Assembly: GCF_000238395.3 (NCBI RefSeq)
Contig: NZ_CP011026.1
Location: forward strand, 62,001-126,000
Source of the DNA: Pseudoalteromonas arctica A 37-1-2
Lineage (GTDB): Bacteria > Pseudomonadota > Gammaproteobacteria > Enterobacterales > Alteromonadaceae
Direction: 5' to 3'
Length of the DNA stretch: 64,000 nt
Shown: positions 8,456 through 16,554 of the stretch, piece by piece
Position numbering within the stretch: the first letter of the stretch is position 1
How the letters are laid out: each line of letters opens with the position of its first letter
Program-made: the position numbers and the translations under genes
Notes under the pieces: model-generated
Told to the model about the DNA's origin: nothing
Seen by the model: only the letters and a program-made list of their open reading frames with translations
Database searches by the model: none

Positions 8456-9199
8456 TTATTTAAAGTTAGCAATACTTGTTTTTGTAGCAGTAACTGTGCG
8501 AATTGCATGCGCTTGGTTTGTAATACCAAATGCAATACCGTTTACGCTCCAGCCAGGGTTAGAGAAGTAATCGTACTGAGTTGCGCTACCGTAAACGTGC
8601 GGGTAAGCCATTATACTTGCAAACTCGTTTTGTACGCCATGACCCATGCCATCTACATATACACCGCCAGACGTATCACCTTGTTTGCGTGAATGCGCTA
8701 AACCTTGGTTATGACCAAGTTCGTGTACAAATGTAGTTGCACCACAATCAATTGCAGTGATTGAGTACATACGGCTGCTCATTGAGCTGTATAGATTGCC
8801 ATTAGTGCCTTGGCCAACCCATGCTAAACCACATGAAATAAGCCCATTGCCAGCACTTTGACCAGTACCTAATACGGCAATCATGTCGGCTTTCCAATCG
8901 CTGCGTAAACCATCTACGTAGCTGCTATTTGTAACCGAATCTAACCAATCCTCAGACGGCGTTACTGCATAGTCACCTAAGTTTTGTTTGCCAGCTAAGC
9001 GTAGTGTTATATCAACGCCATTTTGGCTATATACCTGATTACTAAAAGCAATTAGTTGATTTATTTTAGTGTCAATATTGCTAGTTGCAGCAGCTGATTG
9101 GTCGGTATATAAAATACCGATATCGATTGTTTCTGCTTGTGCAACACTTGCTGCACATAATGCCGCAGCCAGTGCGGTTGTTGTGATTACTTTTTTCAT
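8456..9199 (-). CDS. Secreted M12/M72-like zinc metalloprotease, catalytic domain only
   Basis: The 247-residue protein has a clear signal peptide (cut after AQA near residue 22) and goes almost at once into a reprolysin-like catalytic domain. The zinc motif HELGHNQGLAH is at about 159-169, and a Met-turn-like SIMAYPH segment follows at about 215. The opening IDIGILYTDQ and the ISCGLAWVG region resemble M72 peptidyl-Asp metalloendopeptidases. The usual long N-terminal prodomain is absent from this protein; a prodomain-like sequence is found instead in the gene just upstream on the same strand (9327-10031). It is probably exported by Sec and then across the outer membrane. A shared terminator lies at 8420-8446. 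Confidence 0.9.
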   Translation of the reverse strand: MKKVITTTALAAALCAASVAQAETIDIGILYTDQSAAATSNIDTKINQLIAFSNQVYSQNGVDITLRLAGKQNLGDYAVTPSEDWLDSVTNSSYVDGLRSDWKADMIAVLGTGQSAGNGLISCGLAWVGQGTNGNLYSSMSSRMYSITAIDCGATTFVHELGHNQGLAHSRKQGDTSGGVYVDGMGHGVQNEFASIMAYPHVYGSATQYDYFSNPGWSVNGIAFGITNQAHAIRTVTATKTSIANFK

Positions 9200-9326
9200 T
9201 ATTGTATTTCCTTACTCTTGTTGTGGTTGGAACTTGTTTTTAACTTGGTTGAGCTCATAAAAAGCAGACACACTAAAGCTGCCTTATAGTGCGGCTTTAG
9301 TTGTTTTTTTATATTTTGATTATTGG

Positions 9327-10031
9327 TTAGCCATCAATTTTTGGTGCAAATATATCGATGCTTTTATCTGATTTGGGTTTTGGTGCGGTTACATCATGCT
9401 CTATGTGGCTTTTATATAAATCGCGTTTTGCTGCAATCCATCCGTACTTACCTTTACTTTCGAATACATAATTGCCAGAAGGCGCAGTAAATTGACCATA
9501 CACGGCATCTTTACCTACCGTTAAAACGGTATTATGCATGCGGCCATCAACACCCACTATTTTGCCAAATATGCTCTTATCGCCATTTTCAGACTCAACC
9601 ACATTAGTCACTTCTGCGGTGAATGTTTCGGCTGTTTGCGGAATAGCTAAATCAAAATTTTCGCCAGTTTCTAAAGCCTGTAAAGAATTTAAATCAAACT
9701 CAATGTAGGCTTCGTTATGTAAGTCGGTAGGTAAAACTTTTGCGTTTATAAGCACTTGCTTTGCTTTGTCGGATAGGCGATTTACGGCATCAAATTCTTC
9801 AAACGGTAAGCTGTTGTCAGGGGCAACAATAGGTTTAACGGTAATTGGATCTTTACTCATATCAATAGGTGCAGGGGGATGTGTATTGCGCGTTTTTTGT
9901 AAATCAATAGGAACAAAATCAATAGCAACAGGCGCGATAGGTTCGCCCGTTTCATCTGCATTAAAAAATAGCCCATAAACTGCAAATGCCGATAATGGTA
10001 TAGCAATTAGTAAGACGACAGATCTCTTCAT
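9327..10031 (-). CDS. Membrane-anchored protein resembling the prodomain of M72-type metalloproteases
   Basis: The 234-residue product starts with a signal anchor or signal peptide (MKRSVVLLIAIPLSAFAVYG), then a Pro-rich linker, then a folded region from about residue 75. That region contains EAYIEFDLNSLQ, AEVTNVVESENGDKSIFGKI and DAVYGQFTAPSGNYVFESKG. This last stretch resembles the N-terminal prodomain of bacterial M72-like proteases, where it precedes the catalytic domain in the same chain. Here it is a separate gene 127 bp upstream of a protease that lacks that region. I infer an intramolecular chaperone or inhibitor working in trans. No enzyme motif is visible. The relation is from recalled family sequences, so moderately sure. 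Confidence 0.7.
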   Translation of the reverse strand: MKRSVVLLIAIPLSAFAVYGLFFNADETGEPIAPVAIDFVPIDLQKTRNTHPPAPIDMSKDPITVKPIVAPDNSLPFEEFDAVNRLSDKAKQVLINAKVLPTDLHNEAYIEFDLNSLQALETGENFDLAIPQTAETFTAEVTNVVESENGDKSIFGKIVGVDGRMHNTVLTVGKDAVYGQFTAPSGNYVFESKGKYGWIAAKRDLYKSHIEHDVTAPKPKSDKSIDIFAPKIDG

Positions 10032-10410
10032 TTGTTTCTCTTTTAGTGTTTTTGGTTAACTGTTTGTTACGTTTTATATTATTAAATGGATTAGATCAAG
10101 ATAATAAATGTAACCGAAAAGAATTAATTCTAAATTTCATAATTCCTTATAAAATATAAGGATATTTATTTTTGGTATGTTTTTCACTCTTTTTAGTATT
10201 GGTTTTTTGTAGGGTTTATGCGGCCTTTGGCGCGTTTGTGGGTACTTGTTTGTTTAGTTAAATACAATGGTTAAAAGTGACTTTTTGACGTTAATTACAA
10301 TGAAAAATAAAAAGTGAATTTTTTTCACTCTTTGTAAACTAATCGCTAATTGCAATGCATTTATCGGGCACGTATGTTGTGTGCTGCATAAATGGCATTA
10401 CGAGGGATTT
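10032..10410. other. Divergent promoter region, AT-rich
   Basis: No gene is seen. The stretch separates the divergent prodomain-like and BenE genes. TTTTTCACTCTTT occurs twice (near 10184 and 10321) and an AAAAAGTGAA/TTTTTCACTCTTT imperfect inverted repeat lies near 10306-10333. These might be regulatory, but no known regulator site can be named. Confidence 0.4.
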
Positions 10411-11568
10411 ATGAAGGTGTCTGATCAGTTGCTTAACCGAATTACAGCAGGGCTTGTGGCTGTAATTATTGGTTTTTCGAGTTCCATTGCATTGATTTAT
10501 CAGGTGGTGATAACCCTTGGAGGCACGCCCGATTTAGTAGCTAGTTGGATTTTAATGCTTGGTTTAGTGATGGGCACAACGTCAATAGGTTTGTCGTACT
10601 ATTACAAAGTGCCTGTTTTAATTGCGTGGTCTACCACGGGGGCTGCATTACTAATTTCAAGTGCACAAGGGTATAACTTAAACGAGGCTATTGGCGCGTT
10701 TATGCTCAGTGCATTGCTCGTTTTTTTGTCGGGGGTGACGGGCTGGTTTGAAAAAATAATGAACCGTATTCCAAGTGAGCTTGCGTGCGCCATGTTGGCC
10801 GGCGTACTTGTTACCTTTGGTATCGATGTGTTTAATTTTATGAACGACATGCCTTTAGTGATTGGCTTAATGGTTGTTATGTACTTTATTGGTAAACGCT
10901 TTTTTGCCCGTTTTGCTATGTTAAGTGTGCTTATTATAGGTGTACTACTCGCTTGGCAAATGGGCCATATTGATACCAGCGCACTGCACTGGAAAATGAG
11001 CGAATTTGCTTATATTGAACCCGTTTTTCACTTGCAAGCATGCATTAGCATAGGTTTACCACTTTATATAGTTACCATGACCTCGCAAAATTTACCGGGT
11101 ATTGCTGTTTTAAAAGCGCATAAATATAAAGCGCCTATATCTGCATCTCTTAATGTGACTGGTTTTGTAAATATGCTTACCGCCCCGTTTGGAGCTTATT
11201 CTATTAATTTAGCCGCTATTACTGCTGCTATTTGTATGAGTGATGAAGCGGATGAAAATCATGATAAACGTTATTGGGCGAGTATAGCGGCGGGCGCATT
11301 TTATATTTTAATGGCGCTGTGCGCGGCTACATTAGTTGGGTTGGTAGCAAGTTTACCGCAGGCACTTATTTTAGCTTTGGCGGGCATTGCGCTATTTGGC
11401 ACCATTGCTAATAGTTTGCAGCAAGCCCTTAGTAGTACTAAATATACGGAGGCCGCAATTGTTACTTTTTTAGTAACTGCATCTAACTTAACATTGCTCT
11501 CAGTGGGGTCTGCCTTTTGGGGGATTATAGCAGGTGTGCTTACGCTCCTTATCACCCAAAAAGACTAA
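10411..11568 (+). CDS. BenE family benzoate/H+ symporter-like transporter
   Basis: The protein is a roughly 385-residue membrane transporter with about twelve hydrophobic helices. It has BenE landmarks: ITAGLVAVIIGFSSSIAL in the first helix, IAWSTTGAALL in the third, IPSELACAMLAGVL, and the VTMTSQNLPGIAVLKAH and LTAPFGAYSINLAAITAA segments. BenE proteins are placed in the xanthine/uracil-permease-like fold and are linked with benzoate uptake, but no aromatic catabolic genes are nearby, so the substrate is open. I use ATG 10411 because CGAGGG lies just upstream; the alternative GTG at 10381 has no good ribosome site. Transcription ends at the terminator at 11662. Confidence 0.9.
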   Translation: MKVSDQLLNRITAGLVAVIIGFSSSIALIYQVVITLGGTPDLVASWILMLGLVMGTTSIGLSYYYKVPVLIAWSTTGAALLISSAQGYNLNEAIGAFMLSALLVFLSGVTGWFEKIMNRIPSELACAMLAGVLVTFGIDVFNFMNDMPLVIGLMVVMYFIGKRFFARFAMLSVLIIGVLLAWQMGHIDTSALHWKMSEFAYIEPVFHLQACISIGLPLYIVTMTSQNLPGIAVLKAHKYKAPISASLNVTGFVNMLTAPFGAYSINLAAITAAICMSDEADENHDKRYWASIAAGAFYILMALCAATLVGLVASLPQALILALAGIALFGTIANSLQQALSSTKYTEAAIVTFLVTASNLTLLSVGSAFWGIIAGVLTLLITQKD

Positions 11569-11661
11569 AAGCTTTATTGTGTACAAAGAGCCGCTGGTGA
11601 GTATTTAAAACAAAATTATAGTTTATTTATATCATTAAAATAGCTTAACTAAGCTTATAAA

Positions 11662-11683
11662 AAAGGCTGCAATTGCAGCCTTT
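11662..11683. terminator. Bidirectional terminator, perfect palindrome
   Basis: AAAGGCTGCAA and TTGCAGCCTTT form a perfect palindrome, followed by AGTTTTA on plus and TTTTATAAG on minus, between the convergent BenE and FUSC-type genes. Confidence 0.85.
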
Positions 11684-11705
11684 AGTTTTATAAAACAAGA
11701 TTTAC

Positions 11706-12755
11706 CTAATCAAAAGTATGATGGCGAGTTACACTAAACCGATTAAGTATATGGTGCATAATATACACAACGCACAAACTTAATATTATAGCCACCGATA
11801 CCGAGCTAAACCGGTACATTGCACTATAAACAAGATCTTGGCCTGGCCCGAGTGAGTTCCCAAATAAAATACCAAACGTAGTCAACACACCAAAACCAAT
11901 ACCAGGTATGCCTCCGCCTAAAATATGAAAACGCGCAAAAAGAAACGAAAGTATCCATAAAATAGCCATCGGAAAAAGTAAAAAATCAGAGTGACTATAC
12001 AAAAATAGTTGCGATAGTAACGCTGCATTACACCCTATAAGCGTTCCTATTGCTCGCTGCCAACCAGCCATACCTGCGGCTTTCCAGCACAATGAAAACA
12101 AAATAAGCACAGAAGCTGCCTGCGCAGATATTGAGTCTTGTAAATCAAGAACCTGAAAAACCACAAAAGAGAGCGTAGCCACGGTTGAGCATAGCAATAC
12201 CTCATGGCGAATACTTTCTTTTGCTTTAGCAGGCATTACTCGCCCGGGCCTTGCGGTTACATCAGGAAATAGGCCATGCATTAATGCTCCAATAACAACG
12301 GTTAAAAATATAGCCAAACCATTAGTTAAAATTAACGGATAAATACTACTTCCTTCATCAACATAGCTCGAAAAATGTAGCTGAATAGAAAGGCTTATCA
12401 CGCCTAAAGCGCCAAATAAAAAGGCACTACCGCTACTCATTTGGTAAAATAAAAAGCAAAAAACACCAAACACTAATAATGTCATAACGACTGGTAAGTG
12501 AGAAAACAATCCCTGCATTATCAGCACTATAAGCGCGCTAAATGCAGCAGATGCTATAAATTGATTTATAAGCCCACGACTTAACGTAGGTACCATGCCC
12601 AATATCAACATAGGATAAACGGTAAAAAATATACCATTAGGCCAGTTCATTAATTTACTAATAGTAAAGCCAAGGGTGCATCCACCTGCAATGCGTAGTG
12701 CTTGGCGAAGGCCATTAGAGTCTAATTGTGGGCCTTGGCTAACAATTTGAGTCAT
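11706..12755 (-). CDS. FUSC/DUF2955 family inner-membrane efflux protein
   Basis: The protein of about 349 residues has roughly ten helices in two similar halves, each beginning with a charged segment (LRQALRIAGGCTLGFTISKL and ARPGRVMPAKAKESIRHEVL). It matches the DUF2955/FUSC group, related to AaeB. With the HlyD-type adaptor encoded just before it and a MarR regulator, it forms a predicted efflux pump for aromatic acids or similar toxic compounds. I place the start at ATG 12755, because GGAG sits just upstream and this leaves a 10-bp gap after the HlyD stop. The longer frame from 12860 would overlap HlyD by about 95 bp. Confidence 0.85.
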   Translation of the reverse strand: MTQIVSQGPQLDSNGLRQALRIAGGCTLGFTISKLMNWPNGIFFTVYPMLILGMVPTLSRGLINQFIASAAFSALIVLIMQGLFSHLPVVMTLLVFGVFCFLFYQMSSGSAFLFGALGVISLSIQLHFSSYVDEGSSIYPLILTNGLAIFLTVVIGALMHGLFPDVTARPGRVMPAKAKESIRHEVLLCSTVATLSFVVFQVLDLQDSISAQAASVLILFSLCWKAAGMAGWQRAIGTLIGCNAALLSQLFLYSHSDFLLFPMAILWILSFLFARFHILGGGIPGIGFGVLTTFGILFGNSLGPGQDLVYSAMYRFSSVSVAIILSLCVVYIMHHILNRFSVTRHHTFD

Positions 12756-12765
12756 AAAGTCTCCA

Positions 12766-13830
12766 TTAATAAATGTAGTGTAACCAGCTAATAAACCTAA
12801 TTTGTGCAGAGCCAAACCATTGCCCAATTGTCGATTCTGGTAATAATTGTACTGTTGCACGTGACCCGCTCGGCATGTTTGCTATTAAGTCTTGATGATT
12901 TACGAGCTTTAAATGAATGCGTTGACGCTGTGCATCGCGTACCCAACGATTGCTGGTTTCTGTTGTACTTAGTAAACCATTTGCACTAAGTTGACCGTTG
13001 CTAACACCTGCTTCAAATGTTTCTAGTATTGCGTCGTAAACTTCACCTGGGCGGCTATCAAATACGACGCGCGCTAGAGTGCCTTGCTTCATATTTGAGA
13101 GTGACTTTTCTCTAAAGTCGGCAACTAAGTCGGCTTTTTTAGCGACAATAGCTAATAATGGGCTACCTGCAACTGCGTATGCGCCGTCTAATAATTGTAA
13201 GTTAGCAACTACGCCGTCACTTAGTGCACGTACTTGCGTGTAGGATAAATTTAACTCAGCCTGCGCTAACTGGTTAGCAGCATGACGCATAGCTAAGTTT
13301 TTATTACCTGAGTCACCTCTAGCTAAAACTGCTTCAGCTAACTGCGCTTCTAGAGCCGCAACATTTGCTTTACTGGCTTCAAAATTAGCACGAATGCTTT
13401 CAAGCTCTTGCTCCGATATAGACTTTTGAGTATAGAGTTTTTCGCCTCTGCTTTTTAATAGCTTTTGCTCATGCTGCTTAGCATTTGCGGCACTAATTTG
13501 TGCTTCAAGGGCTTTAACATTGGTATCAAGACGCTTATTTTGTAATTTGGCATCATCAAGCGCGAGTTGAGCTTGCTCTTTGGCTAAATTATATGGGCCT
13601 TCATCGATACTAAATAATATATCGCCCGCTTTAACTGATTGGTTATTATTAACTTGCACACTAGTGACTCGGCCACTAATTTGCGGTGATATTTGCACAA
13701 CAGGGTGGTATACACGTGCCTGTGGTGTCACAGGCAAAACCATATCGGCCACTAAATAGTAAATAAATACTAAGATAAACCCTATGAGAGAAAACCTTAC
13801 ATAGCGTGCAAACTTTTGATCCGGTGTCAT
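12766..13830 (-). CDS. HlyD/EmrA-type periplasmic adaptor protein
   Basis: The 354-residue protein has one N-terminal membrane helix (about 14-32, SLIGFILVFIYYLVADMVL), a lipoyl half-motif (ISPQISGRVTSVQVNNNQSV), a long coiled-coil hairpin (about 80-190, rich in Ala/Gln/Lys/Glu), the second lipoyl half (LSYTQVRALSDGVVANLQLL) and a beta-barrel domain. This is the membrane-fusion protein architecture of EmrA/AaeA-type pumps. It follows the MarR gene by 8 bp and precedes the FUSC gene by 10 bp, so the three make one operon. The outer-membrane partner must be elsewhere. Confidence 0.93.
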   Translation of the reverse strand: MTPDQKFARYVRFSLIGFILVFIYYLVADMVLPVTPQARVYHPVVQISPQISGRVTSVQVNNNQSVKAGDILFSIDEGPYNLAKEQAQLALDDAKLQNKRLDTNVKALEAQISAANAKQHEQKLLKSRGEKLYTQKSISEQELESIRANFEASKANVAALEAQLAEAVLARGDSGNKNLAMRHAANQLAQAELNLSYTQVRALSDGVVANLQLLDGAYAVAGSPLLAIVAKKADLVADFREKSLSNMKQGTLARVVFDSRPGEVYDAILETFEAGVSNGQLSANGLLSTTETSNRWVRDAQRQRIHLKLVNHQDLIANMPSGSRATVQLLPESTIGQWFGSAQIRFISWLHYIY

Positions 13831-13838
13831 TTTTAGCC

Positions 13839-14306
13839 TTACTTATTAACTTGAATACATTTAAGGGCGTTTTGCTCTATTTTGATCAAACCAAATGCAA
13901 TGGCATCTAGCTGCTCAACAGATAAACCGCTGTATAACTGATTTTTTATATCGGAAATGGTCTCTTGCAATGAATGTAAAATGGCATCACTTTGCTCAGT
14001 AAAATAGAGTCTTTTACTGCGCTTATCATGTTTGTCTACACGGCGAACGATTAACGATTGCTCCTCTAATTGCTTAAGCGTACGAGTCAGTGAAGGCATT
14101 TCTATCCCTAAGCTATTAGCAAGTTCAAGTTGTGTTAGTCCCTCACCACGCATATTTATATGCATTAGTGCAGTCCAGCGCGACTGAGTAAGCCCCAAAG
14201 GCTCAACAGCAATGGTTACTGCTTCGCGGCATAAGCGATGAACTCGGCCCATATTACCGATAACTGTTAAATCGAGCGTCTCGTGAAAAGGTTTTTGTGT
14301 AGGCAT
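13839..14306 (-). CDS. MarR family transcriptional regulator of the HlyD/FUSC efflux operon
   Basis: The roughly 155-residue protein has the winged-helix MarR fold: LTQSRWTALMHINMRGEGLT, LELANSLGIEMPSLTRTLKQ (recognition helix), then the wing VDKHDKRSKRLYFTE with the conserved Asp-Lys-Arg. It heads the operon with the HlyD and FUSC genes, so repression relieved by a phenolic or aromatic ligand is the likely logic. An ATG at 14312 is also in frame, but GGGAT is adjacent to that codon and is better spaced for the ATG at 14306. Two perfect palindromes just upstream (14320-14337 and 14346-14365) are the likely autoregulatory operators. Confidence 0.92.
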   Translation of the reverse strand: MPTQKPFHETLDLTVIGNMGRVHRLCREAVTIAVEPLGLTQSRWTALMHINMRGEGLTQLELANSLGIEMPSLTRTLKQLEEQSLIVRRVDKHDKRSKRLYFTEQSDAILHSLQETISDIKNQLYSGLSVEQLDAIAFGLIKIEQNALKCIQVNK

Positions 14307-14319
14307 AGCCATCCCAACA

Positions 14320-14337
14320 TAGTTAGCAAGCTAACTA
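14320..14337. promoter_or_regulatory. MarR operator 1
   Basis: TAGTTAGC and GCTAACTA are perfect inverted arms around AA. The site lies about 14 bp before the MarR start, close enough to block transcription or initiation. It shares the core TTAGCAAGCTAA with operator 2. Binding by the adjacent MarR protein is inference from symmetry and position. Confidence 0.75.
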
Positions 14338-14345
14338 TTTTATCA

Positions 14346-14365
14346 TTACTTAGCAAGCTAAGTAA
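14346..14365. promoter_or_regulatory. MarR operator 2
   Basis: TTACTTAGC and GCTAAGTAA are perfect inverted arms around AA. The centre-to-centre distance from operator 1 is 27 bp, and the two share TTAGCAAGCTAA, as expected for two sites of one dimeric repressor. Confidence 0.75.
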
Positions 14366-14401
14366 ATATGTGTAAGTGCGGGAAGTGGTAAAATATTTGC
14401 T

Positions 14402-14432
14402 AAACCTCACCTGTAAAAAAATGGTGAGGTTT
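14402..14432 (-). terminator. Terminator-like hairpin after the spermidine-synthase-like gene
   Basis: AAACCTCACC pairs with GGTGAGGTTT around an 11-base loop. No long T-run follows on the minus strand (AGCAAATATTTT), so this is a weak terminator, placed just past the stop codon at 14441. Confidence 0.55.
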
Positions 14433-14440
14433 AGGGAGTT

Positions 14441-15325
14441 TTAAAAGTTAAGTAAATTAGCTGGGGAGTATTGATCGGTAAGTACTTTTGTATCTGCAGG
14501 CCAATCTTGGCCGTCTTTAGTAAAGTGCATAAGTTGGCTAATCGCTTTTATATCTACACCGTATTTTACTAATTTAGGGGCGAGAGCATTTACACGCGTG
14601 TTAATTTGGGCTTCGCTCGGTATTGATTTAAGCCCCGCTAAAATAATACGGTTACTACGATTTTCGCGGCTTACATTTATAAAGTCGCCAAATACAGCGT
14701 GGTAAGTTGCCGACTCATGCTCATAAAGTTTACTACTTGAAAACGTATTTGCGGCAATAACGCCACCATCGGCCAATACGCTTTGCACTTCTTCAAAAAA
14801 CTCTTTAGTGAGCAAATGCTCCGGAATATAGTCACCGTTAAACGCATCCAAAATAATCCAATCGTACTTTTGCTTTTTAATAGCGGCGCGCTTTATAAAA
14901 ATACGGCCATCTTGCACGCTTGATGTCACTAAGTCGTTTTCTATAAAGTTAAAGTAATCGCGTGCAACTTTAGTTACTGCAGGATCTATTTCAACATTAT
15001 GAATATTTGCAGTGGGGTATAGCTCATGAATAACGTTAGAAAGCGTACCGCCACCCAATCCTATAATAAGTACACTTTTAGGGTTGTCGGTTACTAAAAG
15101 GCTCGCAAACGTCAATTTTGTGTAATTAAAAACAAGTTTGTCGGGATTGCTTTTATACATGCAACTTTGGCTTGTTTGGCTACTTTTAGTATTAAATTTA
15201 AGGCAACGTAAGTCGCTCGTTTCTTCAACAATAATATTGCGATAAAGCGAGCGTTCTTCATGAATAACGTTACTAAACGCAGAACCTGACAACACAATTA
15301 ATGGCAGTAGCAAATATTTAAGCAT
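14441..15325 (-). CDS. Spermidine-synthase-like (polyamine aminopropyltransferase fold) protein with signal sequence
   Basis: The protein has about 294 residues. After an N-terminal hydrophobic segment (MLKYLLLPLIVLSGSAFS) comes a spermidine-synthase fold: YTKLTFASLLV, SVLIIGLGGGTLSNVIHELY (the AdoMet/dcSAM-binding glycine loop), NVEIDPAVTKVARDYF (acidic ribose-binding residue), then DGRIFIK and WIILDAFNGDYIPEHLLT. I choose ATG 15325 because the longer frame from 15364 has no good ribosome site. The start overlaps the upstream membrane gene by 8 bp. In many bacteria the two are fused as one membrane-anchored synthase-like protein. Real substrate and reaction are unknown; true polyamine synthesis is not proven. 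Confidence 0.85.
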   Translation of the reverse strand: MLKYLLLPLIVLSGSAFSNVIHEERSLYRNIIVEETSDLRCLKFNTKSSQTSQSCMYKSNPDKLVFNYTKLTFASLLVTDNPKSVLIIGLGGGTLSNVIHELYPTANIHNVEIDPAVTKVARDYFNFIENDLVTSSVQDGRIFIKRAAIKKQKYDWIILDAFNGDYIPEHLLTKEFFEEVQSVLADGGVIAANTFSSSKLYEHESATYHAVFGDFINVSRENRSNRIILAGLKSIPSEAQINTRVNALAPKLVKYGVDIKAISQLMHFTKDGQDWPADTKVLTDQYSPANLLNF

Positions 15326-15941
15326 GAGCAAGCCCCTTATTATTAGCCAAGGTATTAATAGCAATCGCGACTAAACCCAGTGACCCAAGCGTTAAAGCAA
15401 AGGCGCTAATAATTGTATTCACGTCAAACGCGAGTACAAAGTAAAAAGAGGTAATTATAGTACCCAGGGCACTGCCAAGCGTACTTACAAAGTATAAACG
15501 CCCAGCCACTTGGCCGCTTTTATCGCTATCTGTTACCAGTAAGCGCACAGAGTAGGGCGAGATCATGCCTAAAATAACGGTAGGTATAAAAAATAAAGCA
15601 GTTGACGCTAAGAGCGAGCCGTAGCGGCTATCTTCAATATGGGTAAATATAAATTCCATTATAGGCTGCGAAAATAATGTAATAGGCACAACCATAATGC
15701 TGGCAATTAAAAATATTAAACCATATTTGGTAAGGGATGCATTTTTAGTGCTGAGTTTACCACCAAGTAAATACCCAAAAGATAAACTAAGCATAAACAC
15801 AGTAATTATACTGCCCCAAATATGCACGCTACTGCCAAAAAAGGGGGCAAGAATTCTCCCACCTAAAAGCTCAATGCCCATTATGCAAAAGCCGCTGCAA
15901 AAAGCTAAAAAGTAAATTAACGCGTTTGTTTTTATGCTCAT
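15318..15941 (-). CDS. Membrane half of a split spermidine-synthase-like protein
   Basis: The 207-residue product has six predicted helices, beginning FLAFCSGFCIMGIELLGGRI, with the conserved acidic/Gly pattern of the membrane domain of fused MFS/spermidine synthases. Further landmarks are SGQVAGRLYFVSTLGSALGT and MISPYSVRLL. It lacks the methyltransferase-like domain, which is encoded by the overlapping next gene. The two products most likely form a complex in the inner membrane. To its right lies a MITE-like element. Confidence 0.85.
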   Translation of the reverse strand: MSIKTNALIYFLAFCSGFCIMGIELLGGRILAPFFGSSVHIWGSIITVFMLSLSFGYLLGGKLSTKNASLTKYGLIFLIASIMVVPITLFSQPIMEFIFTHIEDSRYGSLLASTALFFIPTVILGMISPYSVRLLVTDSDKSGQVAGRLYFVSTLGSALGTIITSFYFVLAFDVNTIISAFALTLGSLGLVAIAINTLANNKGLAHA

Positions 15942-16000
15942 GTAATTATCGTTATGTAACTTAAGTAGAACACTATACTAACGTGATGCATACAAAGCTG

Positions 16001-16353
16001 CTAGGGCCTGTTGACCTTTCAGGATTAAAATTTGTTCTATCTAGGGGCGATTTAATCGCGGCGCGAGGTTTGTAACCTAGTGGGCTCGGTAACTGCTCCT
16101 GCGTTACCCTACTGGCTTACATCCATGTAAGAATAAGTAAAAACCGAGCAAAGCTTCCGCGTCCTGCTCACGCCCCTTACCTACATCCATGCAGGCAACA
16201 AAGAGTTAATCGTCCCTAGAAAGAACCCAGAGGGCATATTTATGCTGCGTTATCGCCCATTAATGGGGAATAACCACACTACATAGGCTCTGCCTTGCCT
16301 AAAAACCAAACATGCTGCTGCAAATTTAACCTCGAAAGATAAATAGGCCCTAG
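16001..16353. mobile_element. MITE-like element with CTAGGGCCT terminal inverted repeats
   Basis: The 353-bp element begins CTAGGGCCTGTTGACCTTTC, and the reverse complement of its right end reads CTAGGGCCTATTTATCTTTC: 16 of 20 match. It has no ORF of note. The ends contain TA just inside CTAG, which could be a TA target duplication. Two hairpins with a CATCCATG core lie inside, at 16117-16130 and 16180-16195. A fragment with the same start (GTTGACTTTTCAGGATTAAA) lies near 32820. No cognate transposase is present. Confidence 0.65.
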
Positions 16354-16462
16354 GATAATAATTAACCTAAGTTTAATTTAAAAAAGAAGTTTTGTTATAG
16401 CAATTTGTTAGTTAGTTGAATTTTGATCTATTTAGCTTGCCTAGGCCCTCGCGATTTAACAC

Positions 16463-16525
16463 TTAAGACGCTTTTTCATTTAAATTAATTTTTTCTTAAG
16501 TTTTCTTTAAGTTTCACTCGTTAAG
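16463..16525 (+). promoter_or_regulatory. TTAAG half-site cluster, candidate QseB/PmrA-type operator
   Basis: TTAAG occurs at 16496, 16507 and 16521, with a further copy at 16463. The first pair is spaced 11 bp, one helical turn, which is the arrangement used by QseB/PmrA-type response regulators. The cluster ends about 30 bp before the hemolysin-family gene. The operon it precedes encodes a QseB/PmrA-like regulator (20812-21471), so autoregulation is a direct inference. Confidence 0.55.
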
Positions 16526-16554
16526 TTTAAACCCTGAAATATAAACAGGTTTAA

